From positions 25,389-89,388 of the forward strand of contig JAECUM010093638.1 of NCBI GenBank assembly GCA_016617855.1: a stretch of DNA of 64,000 nucleotides, given 5' to 3'. Each line of letters starts with the position of its first letter. Position 1 is the stretch's first letter. Position numbers and translations under genes: made by a program. Under the pieces are notes generated by a model. It ran no database searches, was not told where the DNA came from, and saw nothing but the letters and a program-made list of their open reading frames with translations. The DNA is from Megalonaias nervosa. Taxonomy: Eukaryota; Mollusca; Bivalvia; Unionida; Unionidae. Below are positions 1 to 10,523 of the stretch, piece after piece.

Positions 1-56
1 TCTCTTGCGGGTAGATGCTGTTTTCTCTGGGCTTTTTTTTTTTCCTTTTTCTGAGG

Positions 57-842
57 CTAAGACCTGGTCTTAACACTGCTGTTCTTTTTCTTTTTCTTTC
101 GGGTACATCGGGGAGTGGCTTTTTTCTTGGGGAGGACATTGGAGGCATTGGGATCCCATTTTAAGAGGGAGCGAATGATAACACCTCCTAGAGAACCGCT
201 GCCTCCAGGTTTCAAAATGATTTGCTTTATGGTTTGAATGTCGATATGAGGATCGGTCTGTTGCGACAAGGCTACATTGTCTCTGTCAAAAAAGCGTTTG
301 GTTTGATGTGGAATGTGAATGACGCCTTGCAGTAATTGACGTGTTGTCACCGTAAACCATCTTAAGACTTCTTTGAGACTGGCTTCATAGACACGAGCCA
401 CGTATTTGTGTAGATTTTTTTCGCGACTGACGCCGTACAAGGCACGAATCAATTTGATGGGAAGATGAGATGGAAGGGAAGTCATGTTGACGATGTGTGA
501 GACAGACCCAAAGTGACCGAGGTTTTTATAGACTTTTTTGGTTGTTGCTGTTGTTGTTAAGTCGACGAAGGGAACGTGTACACGGCAGGCCCTCCGTCTT
601 GGCACAAGTGGTGAAACAGATGGGTACAAAAACGCATATAATCGGGGGTGGTGGATTTTAAATCCACGAGTAAATACGCGTGTGGGGAACGAATATTCAT
701 CTTTCACAGGTTCATTTCGATGAGGGTACGGTGAAATCCGCAGGAGTTTTCTTAGGGTTGAATGGCCGCATGGTTTCGCGTGGTTGATGACACGGACAAT
801 GAAAACCAGCAAAGTGAAAAGGTGTACGATAACGAGTGGCAT
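57..842 (-). CDS. Polinton-associated protein of unknown function
   Basis: A frame of about 261 codons from the ATG at 842. The same frame extends to 881, but only with a GTG. The first 17 or so residues are hydrophobic (PLVIVHLFTLLVFIV) and could be a signal or membrane segment, though this part may instead be a frame artefact because another frame is open across 712-975. The middle and C-terminal parts look real: blocks such as HQTKRFF, LSQ..DP.I and IILKPGGSG.LGGVI.RS.LK.DP reappear in a diverged minus-strand copy at 38960-39640. The tail is lysine-rich (KKKATPRCTRKKKKK). I do not recognise the family. It lies downstream of the polymerase on the same strand, as expected for another gene of the element. 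Confidence 0.5.
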   Translation of the reverse strand: MPLVIVHLFTLLVFIVRVINHAKPCGHSTLRKLLRISPYPHRNEPVKDEYSFPTRVFTRGFKIHHPRLYAFLYPSVSPLVPRRRACRVHVPFVDLTTTATTKKVYKNLGHFGSVSHIVNMTSLPSHLPIKLIRALYGVSREKNLHKYVARVYEASLKEVLRWFTVTTRQLLQGVIHIPHQTKRFFDRDNVALSQQTDPHIDIQTIKQIILKPGGSGSLGGVIIRSLLKWDPNASNVLPKKKATPRCTRKKKKKNSSVKTRS

Positions 843-879
843 CGCTTTCGCATCCGTCAGATTTGACACGCATAGGATC

Positions 880-1197
880 ACTTTCCATGGTAGGCATAGT
901 CATAGCAAAGTTCCCATGATGTGATACTGAATCGCTGAGGTCACAGCGTATGGCATCTCTGCCATCGCAAGGCACAGCATCTCACTCGAGTTTGCTCTCG
1001 CTTGATACTGTTTCAAAGGATTCATCTTTCTCGCTTGGTGTTGGTAGTTGCAATAAACTATGGGACTTAGACGTTGTCCCTTTTTATACTGGTCGTAAAG
1101 AAGTATCGAGCTTGTATATCGTTCCTTTTTTATGCCTAATTTTGGAAGTCTTCCTTTATTCTTCCTGGACAACGGTACTACCTTCTCTAATGTACCG
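880..1197 (-). other. Unassigned Polinton interior
   Basis: Short overlapping frames exist on both strands (for example minus 900-1172) but none carries a motif I recognise. The stretch joins the BIR-like fragment to the left-edge gene, both on the minus strand, so it is probably decayed coding sequence of the element. Confidence 0.3.
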
Positions 1198-1473
1198 TCA
1201 TACTTGAACCGTAGTGTGATGGGTGGAAAGGCCGTAGAAAGGTAAGGTCAATGCGGAGACCATAGAGTATTCTAGAATAGCTGAATCCTTATAGATACAT
1301 CGATCCATACGCAACCTCAGACCACAACTGAAACACTGTACTTCGTATCCCAATCCAGTCTCAGGTCCCAAGTAGGCAAATCCTGTTCTAGCTGAAACAT
1401 TCTCAGTAGGTAATCCTTCCCTAGCCGTGGGCCATTTTTCAAACGTTTTCAATCGACTGGCACAATTACAATA
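1198..1473 (-). pseudogene. BIR-domain-like (inhibitor of apoptosis) fragment
   Basis: BIR domains are zinc folds that bind caspases or related proteins and are found in cellular and viral inhibitor-of-apoptosis proteins. The minus-strand frame reads RLKTFEKWP, then a spacer, then ARTGFAYLG and EVQCFSCGLRL. This matches the BIR order R..TF..WP, (A)..GF.Y.G, V.CF.CG..L. The first zinc pair (CFSC) is present. The downstream part that should hold the histidine and last cysteine is poor: the usual EH is EY (DSAILEY) and no matching cysteine follows. A stop lies just upstream in frame, so the N-terminus is missing. It lies immediately downstream of the polymerase on the same strand. The BIR identity is read by eye; a chance resemblance is the main alternative. 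Confidence 0.55.
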
Positions 1474-1531
1474 GCCAGGGAAGAAGACAGGAAAATGTTA
1501 TGGTTTGAACTTGGAGTTCTCAGTGGGTTTC

Positions 1532-4500
1532 TCACTCGATTCTTCCTGTGTCGAAGTCATACTTCTTGTTTGTGGCTATCGTCTTGGAGCCATTGTTTAT
1601 ACCAGCGTGACCGCACAGTAACGTAAAGTGGTTGAGAAGCCGTACTCGCTTTTGGTACACGATTTGATAGACTTTTTCCAAGGGTCGACTGATGATTTGG
1701 TGTGTTGGTAAAAGTACAATCTTGTGAGGTTCGTAGGTGGTCACTTTAAAGTTTCCATCCCGTCCAGACTGCAATGCTTCTTTGAATACGCAAATTTACC
1801 ACTCGACCGGTGCGATAATTGAGAGTTAATCCTTTCACTTTACTCTCCGTGTGCACTTCTCCTTGTAGCCGTAAATTTTAGGACCGCCACTAGAAAAACT
1901 TAGAATCATGTCGTCGTGGTGCCCGTCCGTCCAGGCTCCTAAACGGTCTCCTTCGATGTCAAGGTGTCGGTGGTCCAGGCGATCGATGTAGATACAACTG
2001 TCCATGTCAAAATACTGTACACGATCTCCTAGTTGGTGTAACGCTTCATACAATTTTAAACAAGCATGCGCTGTAACGAAAGCCGCAATGATGACATTTC
2101 CAAATTCGTCAGCTTCTACAAAGTACACTTCTTCTTCGTAATTAACTAAGATCAAATCCTCACGAACGACGTCCGCGTGTTTTGGTTTTGTCGTGAATCA
2201 TCAGGAAGAGGCGGGAAGGTTCGGACAAATACTCCATCTTGGGAAAACACGGTCGTTGTGCCATTGTGCCCCACAACCAATTCAACATCACTTTGGCAAA
2301 CGATCGCCTTCCTTCATTTTTCTCGATGTGGTCTAAAGCGATGCCTTCCTGCTCCAAGTATTTCTCTTTGAATTTCTCTAGGTATCTGGGAGTGCGGCAC
2401 CAGGAAGTATAGCCGCTGACTTCTTGTTTCAGTTTCAAAAAGGCATCTACGTAGTCTGCGAAGATGCCTCTCTGAGTCTCGCCGCCCTTGTGGTATTTTT
2501 CTGTCTTGGGAAAGTGGTAAATTTCGTACACTTATAACAGTTGGTATCCCAAGTTCAGAGCTTTAAACAAGTCAATTCCACCCTGACCCACGTTCCCGTC
2601 AAGGTGCGTTCTTCCTGAGTGTGCTGACAAGGTTGGTATAGGTTACACGTTTCGGCACAAGTACGGCACAAGGGAAATATCAGTTTTCCTTGGGAGTGGT
2701 GAGGTAAAACGGAATGGTACAAGTCCGTGGGAGGCAAGACTTTGCACTTTATCAATCCTTCGTATTGACGAATGTTGTCCACGTCGATGTGTTCCGTCAG
2801 CAATTGCGGGTGCCCTGTGGGAAAGTGAGAATATTTGCACACGTAAGGATAAAGCGAACACACATCTAAGTATTTGATTTCTTCTCCTTTCTTCTCGTCG
2901 AAGTGGTATAGCAAACATGTGTCATTCGTTGGCCTCCGTACAAACTGTCCCTCGGGTTCAGTGGGTCCACCCACTTGTAACTTTCCACGATGCACTTAAA
3001 CTCGGGATCGGTTTTCGAACGGTGACCGTACTCGTGTTCCCACATTACCCCTACTTGGTATCATTGCTGTTCTAACTTCAAGCGCCGCTGACAAGTGGCC
3101 TGGTACAAGTCTTCCATGATCCGTTGTGAAAATTCATTTTTAGTGTCACGTTGAGGGTAACAGATGGGAGATCAGTGAAATAACCACCCGTTAAACTCGT
3201 ACATTATCTTGGGGTTTTGTAAGTCCCTGCCATCCACCGAATGCGTTTCGATGGTCTTTTCGCCTCTTCCTTTGCGGGCATTTTGGATCCATTTGTCTTC
3301 CTTGTTGCGCAAGTAATGTAGCCAGCGTAGGGTTTCGACCGAATACTGACGTTTGGCAAAGTTCGTCCTTTGAGGGCTTATGACAGCCAGGGTGTTTTCG
3401 GGCATGAATCGTTGGCGGTACACTAAGGAACATGCTTTGGCAATGGTGCAGGCTTCTTTCAAAGGATCGATCCCTTCGTGCTCCATAAACAGTTCTCAAA
3501 ATATTTCACAGCAACACCGTAAAATGTCCACGTCGGAACGACAATACTTTAACATTTCTTCCTGAAAGCCGAAAGGGTCCGTGGCATGAGTCTGGTACCA
3601 AGCGTAGAAAGCTTCTCGTTGTTCGGTGCGCATGTTGTCGGGGTTGTAGTAATGAGCATCAGGCAAATGGGGTAGGACGGCGTGTTGATTGGCTTCGGTA
3701 TTGAAAAAGTGCGGAAAATAGCCTTTGGCCATTTCTGTCATTCCAAACGTTTGAGGCATTTGACTCAAAGGCATGGCCAGGTAACTCATCGCATCTTTAA
3801 ACTGCACTTGTTCCACTTGCATGGAAATGATTTTGGCTCCGTTCAAAGTCACTTTAGAATGTTCGGTGCTTTGTTCCGTATAGTATTTGAGAAGAAATTG
3901 CCCATCGTATCCCGAGAAATTGTGAGCCATCGATGTCCTCTTGACTCCACGTCTCGTCGAGGGGGTCTAAGATCCATTGGGTGAAATTGGTCAGAATGTT
4001 TGGTCCCCGAACGATTTTTTCCTCCAGGAATCTTGATGCGGTGAGGGCAATGACTAAAGATAGGCTTTTGGATGCAGTTCTCGCTCGGTGAGCCACGCAG
4101 AAATCAGGATTGTGAATACCGGTCTCTTACATGCATTCGAAATCGAAAAAAGATGAAATTGCCTTTCTTCTTGTAGTCATCTTCTTCCTGTTGGGGTTGG
4201 TATTTTTGAATGTAGCATCGGTGTTCCAAGTCCACGATTTGGTGACAAATGTGACATCGTTTCTTTCCTGAACATACGTATGACTTGGTACTATTGGTAC
4301 GTATGCCTTGTCCACAAGTAGGGCACAATCTCAGCAGTTGACAAGCAATATTCTGCTGTTAATCTTGCGTATTTAGATGTTGTTGGTAACAGACAGGGCT
4401 GACAAAAGTGCGCTGACAAGCTGGGCAATGCACTCGTTGTTGTCTTTGGTCCTGACAGGGTTTAGAGGCCAAACATCCCTCACATTTCGATACACAATGC

Positions 4501-4907
4501 TTGTGCTGCTCTCGATTGTTATAGCCATAGTCACTTTTCTCACAGCAATAGCCGTATCCCAGGAATGCAGTGATACTGGTAATGGTATCGAAATGTTCAT
4601 CGTGATGATAGACGTGAATGTATTTTCCGTCTTTGAAATCTTTGCCTCGAAACAACAGAGGTTCGCGCACTTCTTGAGGGTGTACTTTCAATGTGTAGCG
4701 TGGAGGCAAGACGTCTTGCAATTTTTGCATTTCAGAATGCCACAGGGTGTGTCTTTGGATATCCCCGCTTGCTGTAAAAGGAGTTCTGCTTATCTTCGTT
4801 GTTTGGCTCGGTCCGATTGTCGAATAGTTTTCCAGGCTCTTTTCCATTCTGCCGTGTCCTTTTTCTCGGCATACGTTCGCCCCACCATGATGGCACGGGC
4901 TAAACAC
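1532..4907 (-). pseudogene. PolB: Polinton protein-primed DNA polymerase B, multiply frameshifted
   Basis: This would be the replicative polymerase of the element (B family, protein-primed, with 3'-5' exonuclease). In order on the minus strand: an N-terminal region with CxxC zinc-binding pairs (4104-4907), exonuclease I FDFEC near 4144, exonuclease II NFSGYDGQF near 3924, a typical Polinton block with YFPHFFNT, exonuclease III YCRSDVDIL near 3546, polymerase A YLDVCSLYPYVC near 2866, polymerase B KVMLNWLWGT near 2294, polymerase C YFDMDSCIYID near 2008, and a C-terminal block at 1532-1774. The motifs fall in at least nine separate open pieces (4359-4907, 4104-4328, 3854-4096, 3496-3930, 3172-3486, 2555-2995, 2160-2531, 1835-2155, 1532-1774), so the gene is broken by many small indels. 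Catalytic residues are mostly retained, which suggests fairly recent decay. Confidence 0.9.
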
Positions 4908-4947
4908 ATCTTGTCTTTAGTGTTGTTAATTTGTTAATTGGTCTTCA

Positions 4948-5148
4948 GACTGCCCTAAGAAACAAGAGGAGCAAGAGGAAGAGAGGGCTTCCGAACAGGA
5001 AGAAGAAGAAGAGGTACCCTGGGCAAAGGAAGAACCCAGACACGTCCAGAAAGTGAAGAAAGAGAAGAAAAGAAGACGAGAAAAAAGTGAGGAAGAAGAG
5101 GAGGAAAAACCTGTGAAAGTGAAGAAATTCAGAAAACACAGAGAGTGA
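4948..5148 (+). pseudogene. Lys/Glu-rich low-complexity open frame
   Basis: Plus-strand frame without a start ATG, ending at TGA 5146-5148. It encodes an acidic/basic tract (runs of E, then KVKKEKKRRE, then EEEEEE and KPVKVKKFRKHRE). A pyrimidine-containing stretch ending in CAG sits just before it (about 4941-4948) and could be a splice acceptor. It lies at the 5' side of the minus-strand polymerase. It may be the tail of a plus-strand gene of the element or simply purine-rich sequence; function unknown. Confidence 0.3.
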
Positions 5149-5451
5149 CCAAAAAGACCAATAAGAAGTCTATGAACTTTTCAAAGTGTTGTTTTGTGAC
5201 ATTGGATTGTAAAATTTGTATCAGAATATAACAGACAGAAAACGTAAGTGTCTACTGGTTTTGATTTTTATAATGATAAGGGCCTACACTCATGCACTCA
5301 CACACGTACATCATGAGGCAAAAAAGGGATTTTTGAGTTTAATTGATTTTGGCAAAATGATTACTATCTCTTTTCGAATGAAGTGGGTGGCCCTGAAAAG
5401 AACCGTTAAGTGTTTGCTTTTTTTTTAAAAAAAAAAAAAAAACAAACAAAC

Positions 5452-6093
5452 TCAGGAACAAGAAGCAATCAGCTTTAACTGCCTTAAGACTTTGCCACGG
5501 CCAAGGCCTACTTCTGGACCTGCTCCTGTCGATGATTTAGTAGAAATCACTAGGGCTGGTATCTCAGGTGTAGTAGGTGTGTGAACAGGGTTGGGCTTTT
5601 TGGCTCGGGAAGGTCTTTTTTTCTTGGGTCGTAATAAAGAAGTCTGATACATTTGTTTCAGACTCATTAACTCTGCCAAAGTGTCTAAGAGTACCGTCAG
5701 CGTTTGACTTTCACTGTTCTCCTTCTCTCCTAGACCTTGTTTCTTCTCTGCTTCTTCTTCCTGTCGTTTCCCTCTTGCCTCTTCTTCTTCTTGCTGTTGC
5801 TGTTGAAGGAGAAAAGCTTGTTCTGCTTCTTTCTGCTGCTGTAAAAATTTCTCCAATTCTTCTTTCTGTTTCTGTTTAAAATCATCGACGTGTGGTAAGG
5901 AAGGAGAAGGTGGCGAAGGTGCTGGTACCGGAACAAATTCTTCCGAAGAAGAGAGAAAATCCATCAAATCCCAATTAAAATCGACCTCTTCTGGAAGTAG
6001 ACCTGTGTTGACTTTGGTATCCGCTGCTATACCATCGCTTCTCGTCTCCACGGCCGGTGAACCCCAATTCGTCGTCTTCTTAGTTTCCGTCAT
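5452..6093 (-). CDS. Gln/Glu-rich coiled-coil protein of the Polinton, unknown function
   Basis: Intact 213-codon frame with an ATG at 6093 and TGA at 5452. Residues about 1-70 are polar and acidic with a proline-rich stretch (PVPAPSPPSPSLP). Residues about 75-125 are a strongly helical Q/E/K run (KEELEKFLQQQKEAEQ, EEEEARGKRQEEEAEKK) typical of a coiled coil. Then comes a short hydrophobic heptad-like stretch (LTVLLDTLAELMSL), a basic patch (RPKKKRPSRAKKP) that could be a nuclear localisation signal, and a G-rich tail. No enzyme motif is visible. It is divergently arranged with the plus-strand frame at 6273 and shares its promoter-like gap. Unlike the polymerase it is unbroken. I do not recognise the family. 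Confidence 0.6.
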   Translation of the reverse strand: MTETKKTTNWGSPAVETRSDGIAADTKVNTGLLPEEVDFNWDLMDFLSSSEEFVPVPAPSPPSPSLPHVDDFKQKQKEELEKFLQQQKEAEQAFLLQQQQQEEEEARGKRQEEEAEKKQGLGEKENSESQTLTVLLDTLAELMSLKQMYQTSLLRPKKKRPSRAKKPNPVHTPTTPEIPALVISTKSSTGAGPEVGLGRGKVLRQLKLIASCS

Positions 6094-6139
6094 TTTTCAC
6101 AAAACAATGTCACATCGATTCACTGCGCAGAGACGCTAG

Positions 6140-6240
6140 CCCATCTATATAGGGAATGTGACGTCATAGGCAGCTTTCTTCGGATTGGAAGACAGACTCC
6201 GTGCGGTGGCTGAATTTTCCACTATAAATAACAGCGGTTC
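6140..6240. promoter_or_regulatory. Bidirectional promoter-like gap with TATA and CRE palindrome
   Basis: Between the divergent frames at 6093 (minus) and 6273 (plus) are CTATATAG (around 6146-6152, readable on both strands), a perfect CRE/ATF palindrome TGACGTCA at 6159-6166, and a second TATA-like ACTATAAATAAC near 6221. This arrangement fits two genes driven from one site, but it rests on motif reading only. Confidence 0.45.
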
Positions 6241-6272
6241 ACCTCATTCCCATTACCTGTTCTCGTCACAAG

Positions 6273-6500
6273 ATGTGGACAAACGCAAAATCATCTACTC
6301 TCATATCGTTGAGGCTGTTCCGTACGGACTTACCAATGTATGTAAAATCATCATGGACAATCATCCGGATCACCGAGACGACCGTTTGGAAACGAAGAGT
6401 CTATATGGAGCGACAAGGCTGTCTGAAGCGAGTCCTCATCTACGAACCAGAGGTTAAAAGAAGTCTGAGAAAAAGACCTATGCGATGCCCTCTATGTTAA
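6273..6500 (+). CDS. Short basic plus-strand protein, unknown
   Basis: 75-codon frame with ATG at 6273, ending MRCPLC then stop. It is rich in R and K (RRVYMERQ, EVKRSLRKRPMRCPLC) with a terminal CPLC pair. A second frame (6185-6457, TTG start) is open across the same bases, so the true frame is unsure. Its position behind the promoter-like gap and opposite 5452-6093 is the main support. Confidence 0.3.
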   Translation: MWTNAKSSTLISLRLFRTDLPMYVKSSWTIIRITETTVWKRRVYMERQGCLKRVLIYEPEVKRSLRKRPMRCPLC

Positions 6501-7129
6501 CGTAATGGTGTCAACAAGAAAAACCAACGGCCCTTTACTCTTTCTTGCCTAAAAAATGTTTTAGTTGATTTTATATTTTAGGTGTGATAGATTGATGTTC
6601 ATCCATCTATGGTTGTGTTACATATGCCTATGTTTCTATTGTGTTTGTCCCTATCACACCCTTGACCCTATATAGACCCACTCACCCTGTTCCCTTGAGG
6701 CAAAAAGTCCCACCCTGTTCTATTTTATGTTTTGAGGCTATAGTACAAGCCTCCAAATTTTAAGGCTACGGTTCAACCCTCCACATTTTACACTAAAGTC
6801 CCACTGAGGCTATGGTATCCCCATTCACTACTGTAATAAAATGCGAACTAAATACCTATTCAGATCATGTTTTAGCACGTTGTTATGTATATTTGTATTT
6901 TGTGTCATTAACTTTTGGTCAATGACTGTATATTCTAATTTTTAGATGAGTTGTTTACCAGCTGAAATTCGTCCTATAGAAAGAACTTGTTTGCTGTTTA
7001 GAGAAATGTTATGTTTGGATTATTAAGTCATGTGGGTAAGTGTTTCGACGAACGTCACGTGAAAGAAGATGTGAGATTTGTCACGATTTGTGTGTGTGTT
7101 TGATGTTGTGTTTGGAGTTAGTTTGAGAG
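6501..7129. other. Non-coding, right part of Polinton region
   Basis: AT-rich with short echoes of a phrase (GAGGCTATAGTACAAGCCTCC, GGCTACGGTTCAACCCTCC, GAGGCTATGGTA) between 6730 and 6820. No frame or RNA recognised. Confidence 0.5.
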
Positions 7130-7475
7130 GAACTATTCATATTCATTTAAGTTATTTATTGGAATTACAAAGTACTCATATACTGTCTGGAGAAAATCTT
7201 CATTTGGAACTGTTGTGAATTCATTCAAGAACGTTTTGGACAATGAAATTTTGATACATCACGACTATTGGTATATCAGCACATCCCGGGTCTGGAATGC
7301 ATTAGAATAACTCTATTCTTTTAGACTTGTGATATAACTTTTCGGATACTTTGGATTTAGTTCACAGTACTATACGTTCCTTTTAAATTTTCAGTTTTTA
7401 ACTCAGAAAATAAAATTAATTAGTTAACGTATACACAATTTGCTTATTTTCCTTTCTATATTATTTAGCTGAAGA
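7130..7475 (+). repeat. Dispersed repeat R1, copy 1
   Basis: Diverged direct match to 36955-37370: shared TTGGAATTACAAAGT at the start, a shared block with CTTGTGATA followed by a TTTGGATTTAGTTCAC-like run, and a shared TTTAGCTGAAGAC-like end. It lies at the right limit of the Polinton and might be part of its end sequence. Confidence 0.5.
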
Positions 7476-9104
7476 CCATAGAGTCGTAAAACAAGTGCTA
7501 TTTCATTGGACATTATAGAGGCTGTGCAGTAATGTCCCGCAGCAACCACAACCTTGCTCCATGCTGAGTGACAAACAAAAACATTTGCAAATTGGCATCT
7601 ACCAAGCACTGCGATAAATTATTTTTTAAACCCTGAAACCTATCAGCCTTAATGTTTAGTATCATTTTTACTGTCAAAATATAAAGTATCAAAAATATAC
7701 AAACATTCTAAAAAATAAAATGTAGCCCGACACCCCTTCTCCATATAAATCTAGATCACGCCCTTCTCGTGTTCTGAGTGAGTTGATCCTCTTGCGCCAG
7801 CTAAGAAAATTTCCATTTTGATTTTGAAGTATTTAAAAGACACTGGTAAGTTATTATTATTCAACTCCCGATGGAGAACTATCTTTAGATTGCTCCACAT
7901 TACGTAGGTCGTATGCTTAACTCGACAGAAAGCTATAAAAAAAAAAAAAGGCATACAAGCCAAATCACGTGACGAGTCAATAGGATCTGTACTAATTTTG
8001 TTATTTTCATGATTAAGTATAATTAGTGCCCACATGTAGTATGAGCAGTACTTATATCCAGCAGTACCTAGGATATTAACGAAAGCCCCCAATATAATAT
8101 TTTCACCCTACAGGAACTGACATTATATTTTAATCCATTTCCTTCAATGAGTTTGAAGCCGCTTATTTTATTTATACGGAGTGGGTATTACTTATAACTG
8201 GGATACATTCGCAGTACTATCGCACACACATTAACTACGAATGTTCAAGCTAATGTTTGTACTGATTGACAAAAAAAAATCAAGACCTTTCCAATTTCAT
8301 TTTTGTTTCCAACTTCGATTGAAAAACGAGAAGATTTCTGCAGTGTCCAGAAAAGAAAAATGATCTAAGGCCCCCCCCCACACACACACACACACACAGA
8401 CCGTTATGAAACACACAGGCTAATTATCGACCAGAAGGCTGAAAGTATGCAGTTGGCGATTCCACAGGGGATACCACAATTGTTGAAAATTCACCATGTG
8501 AGGATGAATAAATTGTGAAATTGTTCTCATTAGTTCCATGCTCATTCATTTTCGGCAGAATGTAAATGAGAGTTCGGTCTTGTGAACAATATTTCAAGTA
8601 TTATGGACTGACCATTTAATTTTTCTTCATGGGGTGGGTATGTAAAAATATGGCCTTGTCAGGTAAAGGGATTTTCACGTCAAAGCACGTGATTTTTATT
8701 AAAGCCATTTGTCGCATGCCTTAGACTCAAACAAATCTGTTTGAGCAATGAAGCAATTGGACAATAGTTGCAATTATCGCGTGGAGGAAAACGTGGCGAA
8801 TAAACACACGAGTCTATTTAATATGATTGTGTATATTTCTTTGCTATTTACATTGCAGCACTTTCAAAAATGTATTAAAATAATAGCAATTGTACCATTT
8901 CAGGCACATGGAATTGAAGTTGGGGATACAGGAATATGAGCCAGGGTTAGTAACTCGTCCAAGGCGTCTGACAAATTCACGCTGAGCATTATTAAATAGT
9001 AAAAATGTAGGCCCTTTATGGGCAGATTTAACTGGAACCAGAGCTTGTGGACTTTGAATCAAGGCAGAAGCCATGGCCCGCATATCCCGGAATTAACCTC
9101 AGAA
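7476..9104. other. No gene seen; small microsatellite
   Basis: AT-rich. A poly-C plus (CA)n tract lies at about 8371-8398. Frames are short and without motifs. Confidence 0.5.
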
Positions 9105-9210
9105 CATATTTTGGGCCTACATCCGTAAAATTAAATTGCTAACTACTACATGTTTGCTCCCCTCACCCCGCTTACAAACTGAAAATAATTCTGCCGGCAC
9201 GCCTGTTTAG
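9105..9210 (+). repeat. Dispersed repeat R2, partial copy
   Basis: Matches 56940-57035 in the same orientation: TTTTGGGCCTACA, GTAAAA..TAA.T.GCT, TACATGTTTGC, and ending GAAAATAATTCTGC then GGC/GGGCGC.CCTG. The 5' part seen at 56893 is absent here. Confidence 0.6.
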
Positions 9211-9264
9211 AAGGGTTTTTAAAGTCACCAAATCTGTCTTCCAAATATTTTTCTCTGAGCTCTG

Positions 9265-9266
<2 letters not shown>

Positions 9267-9315
<49 letters not shown>
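9267..9315. repeat. (TG)n microsatellite
   Basis: Uninterrupted dinucleotide run of about 24 units. Confidence 0.95.
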
Positions 9316-9316
<1 letters not shown>

Positions 9317-9881
9317 CTCGTAGGTGCATTGATGGAATATCCAGGATTGGAGAGAAGGCGGTATTTGATTTGATCTCGCTTTCTAAAGGTTTAGTGCTAT
9401 GGCAACAAGAAAATACCACGGTGACTGACCTTGGTTGATCCAACAGTTAGATTTTGAACCTGAACCCGCAATGCATAGTTCCAATATAATCTGATTAAAA
9501 TCAGATTTCCATTGTCCTACTTGAAGATCTAATAGGGACCGCTTAGAGTTAATGTTCTTGTGACCCTTGAACTAACCAATGCAAATGCAGCTTTCAAAAA
9601 TTTGAAAGAGAATCAAATCGTTCGGCACACACTAATGTTCTTCATTCACACAGCTCAGTCTCCCAAACGTGAAGATACGAGACATCATCTCTGACTGGCT
9701 GATAAAATTAGTGATTATGATAATAATTTAGGTCACCAGAACATGACCGGTAACCGGTTGTTGTCAGATCTTCACGTATGACAGCGGAGATCTGATTGTT
9801 TAATCAGACTGGTTCCGACATCGAACGATAAGTTCAGCCCACTTAGTTACTGTTGCTCAGGCACACAAGCTATCGTGAAAA

Positions 9882-10038
9882 ATGGCGGATCCTGGAGCAC
9901 CAGCAACAGGTTTCTTTGAAAATTATTCTCGACAATATTTCCGAAACTTTCCTACATGATTACAAGATTCTTTCAGATAGTGCGTTAAAGATGGCGAAAA
10001 TCATGTCAAAGTTGCAAGATGTTGTTGGCGATCTATGA
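9882..10038 (+). other. Possible small coding exon(s)
   Basis: An ATG with a good Kozak context (GTGAAAAATGGCGGATCC) at 9882 opens MADPGAPAT. That frame stops after 25 codons, but the neighbouring frame continues with a protein-like stretch (SLKIILDNISETF, LSDSALKMAKIMSKLQDV) to a stop at 10038. A possible donor AG/GT at 9909 or a small frameshift could join them. No family recognised. Confidence 0.2.
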
Positions 10039-10417
10039 GGAAGAACAAACATCCTGACAAACTTCAAAAAAACAATCTGCTAGAAGAGTACAAAATAACA
10101 AAATCTCTCTGTTTAGAAAGTTAGGCATACTTATTAATTATCAGAATTTCTAGAATGGTTTCAGTATTTTTTAACAACTTAAAATAATGCTTTCGCTATG
10201 TATATGCACCTGTCATATATATTATAATGTGTATACTCAGGGGCGCCAGCCGAATTATAGGGCGGGGGGGGACTGCTTCCCCCCCCCCCCCATAGGGTGG
10301 ACGTCCATGTGTACACTTCTGTTTGTTTTCTGCTTGTCTGTAAGTTATATGGATTGCACGTCGTGTCTTATGAGTAAATTATATTTATAGCATGCAGGCG
10401 ATTTCGTAATCTGCCCT

Positions 10418-10523
10418 ATCACTGTACTATCATGTTTTCTTTCAGAAATGGGGCTTCTAAATTGTAAACCATCACTGTACTATCATGCTTCCTTTCAGAA
10501 ATGGGGCTTCTAAATTGTAAACC
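10418..10523. repeat. 53-bp tandem duplication
   Basis: Two head-to-tail copies (10418-10470 and 10471-10523), both starting ATCACTGTACTATCATG, differing at two bases. Confidence 0.95.

Larger units (their letters stand above)
1..7480 (-). mobile_element. Polinton/Maverick remnant, cut by window edge
   Basis: Polintons are large DNA transposons related to viruses that encode a protein-primed B-family polymerase and other genes. Seen here are a degraded minus-strand polymerase (1532-4907), a BIR-like fragment, an unidentified minus-strand protein at the left edge, a polar coiled-coil gene (5452-6093) and a short plus-strand frame behind a shared promoter-like gap. No integrase, packaging ATPase, protease or capsid gene was recognised; these may lie left of base 1 or be lost. 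The right limit is uncertain: it is set at about 7480 because 7130-7475 has a diverged copy at 36955-37370, which may be element end sequence or an unrelated repeat. Confidence 0.75.

Noticed and set aside
5216..5428. A small plus-strand membrane protein
   Set aside because: No motif, no copy and no promoter context; it looks like chance frame length.
10238..10290. A hAT element start (CAGGGGCGCC)
   Set aside because: No matching inverted end could be found downstream.
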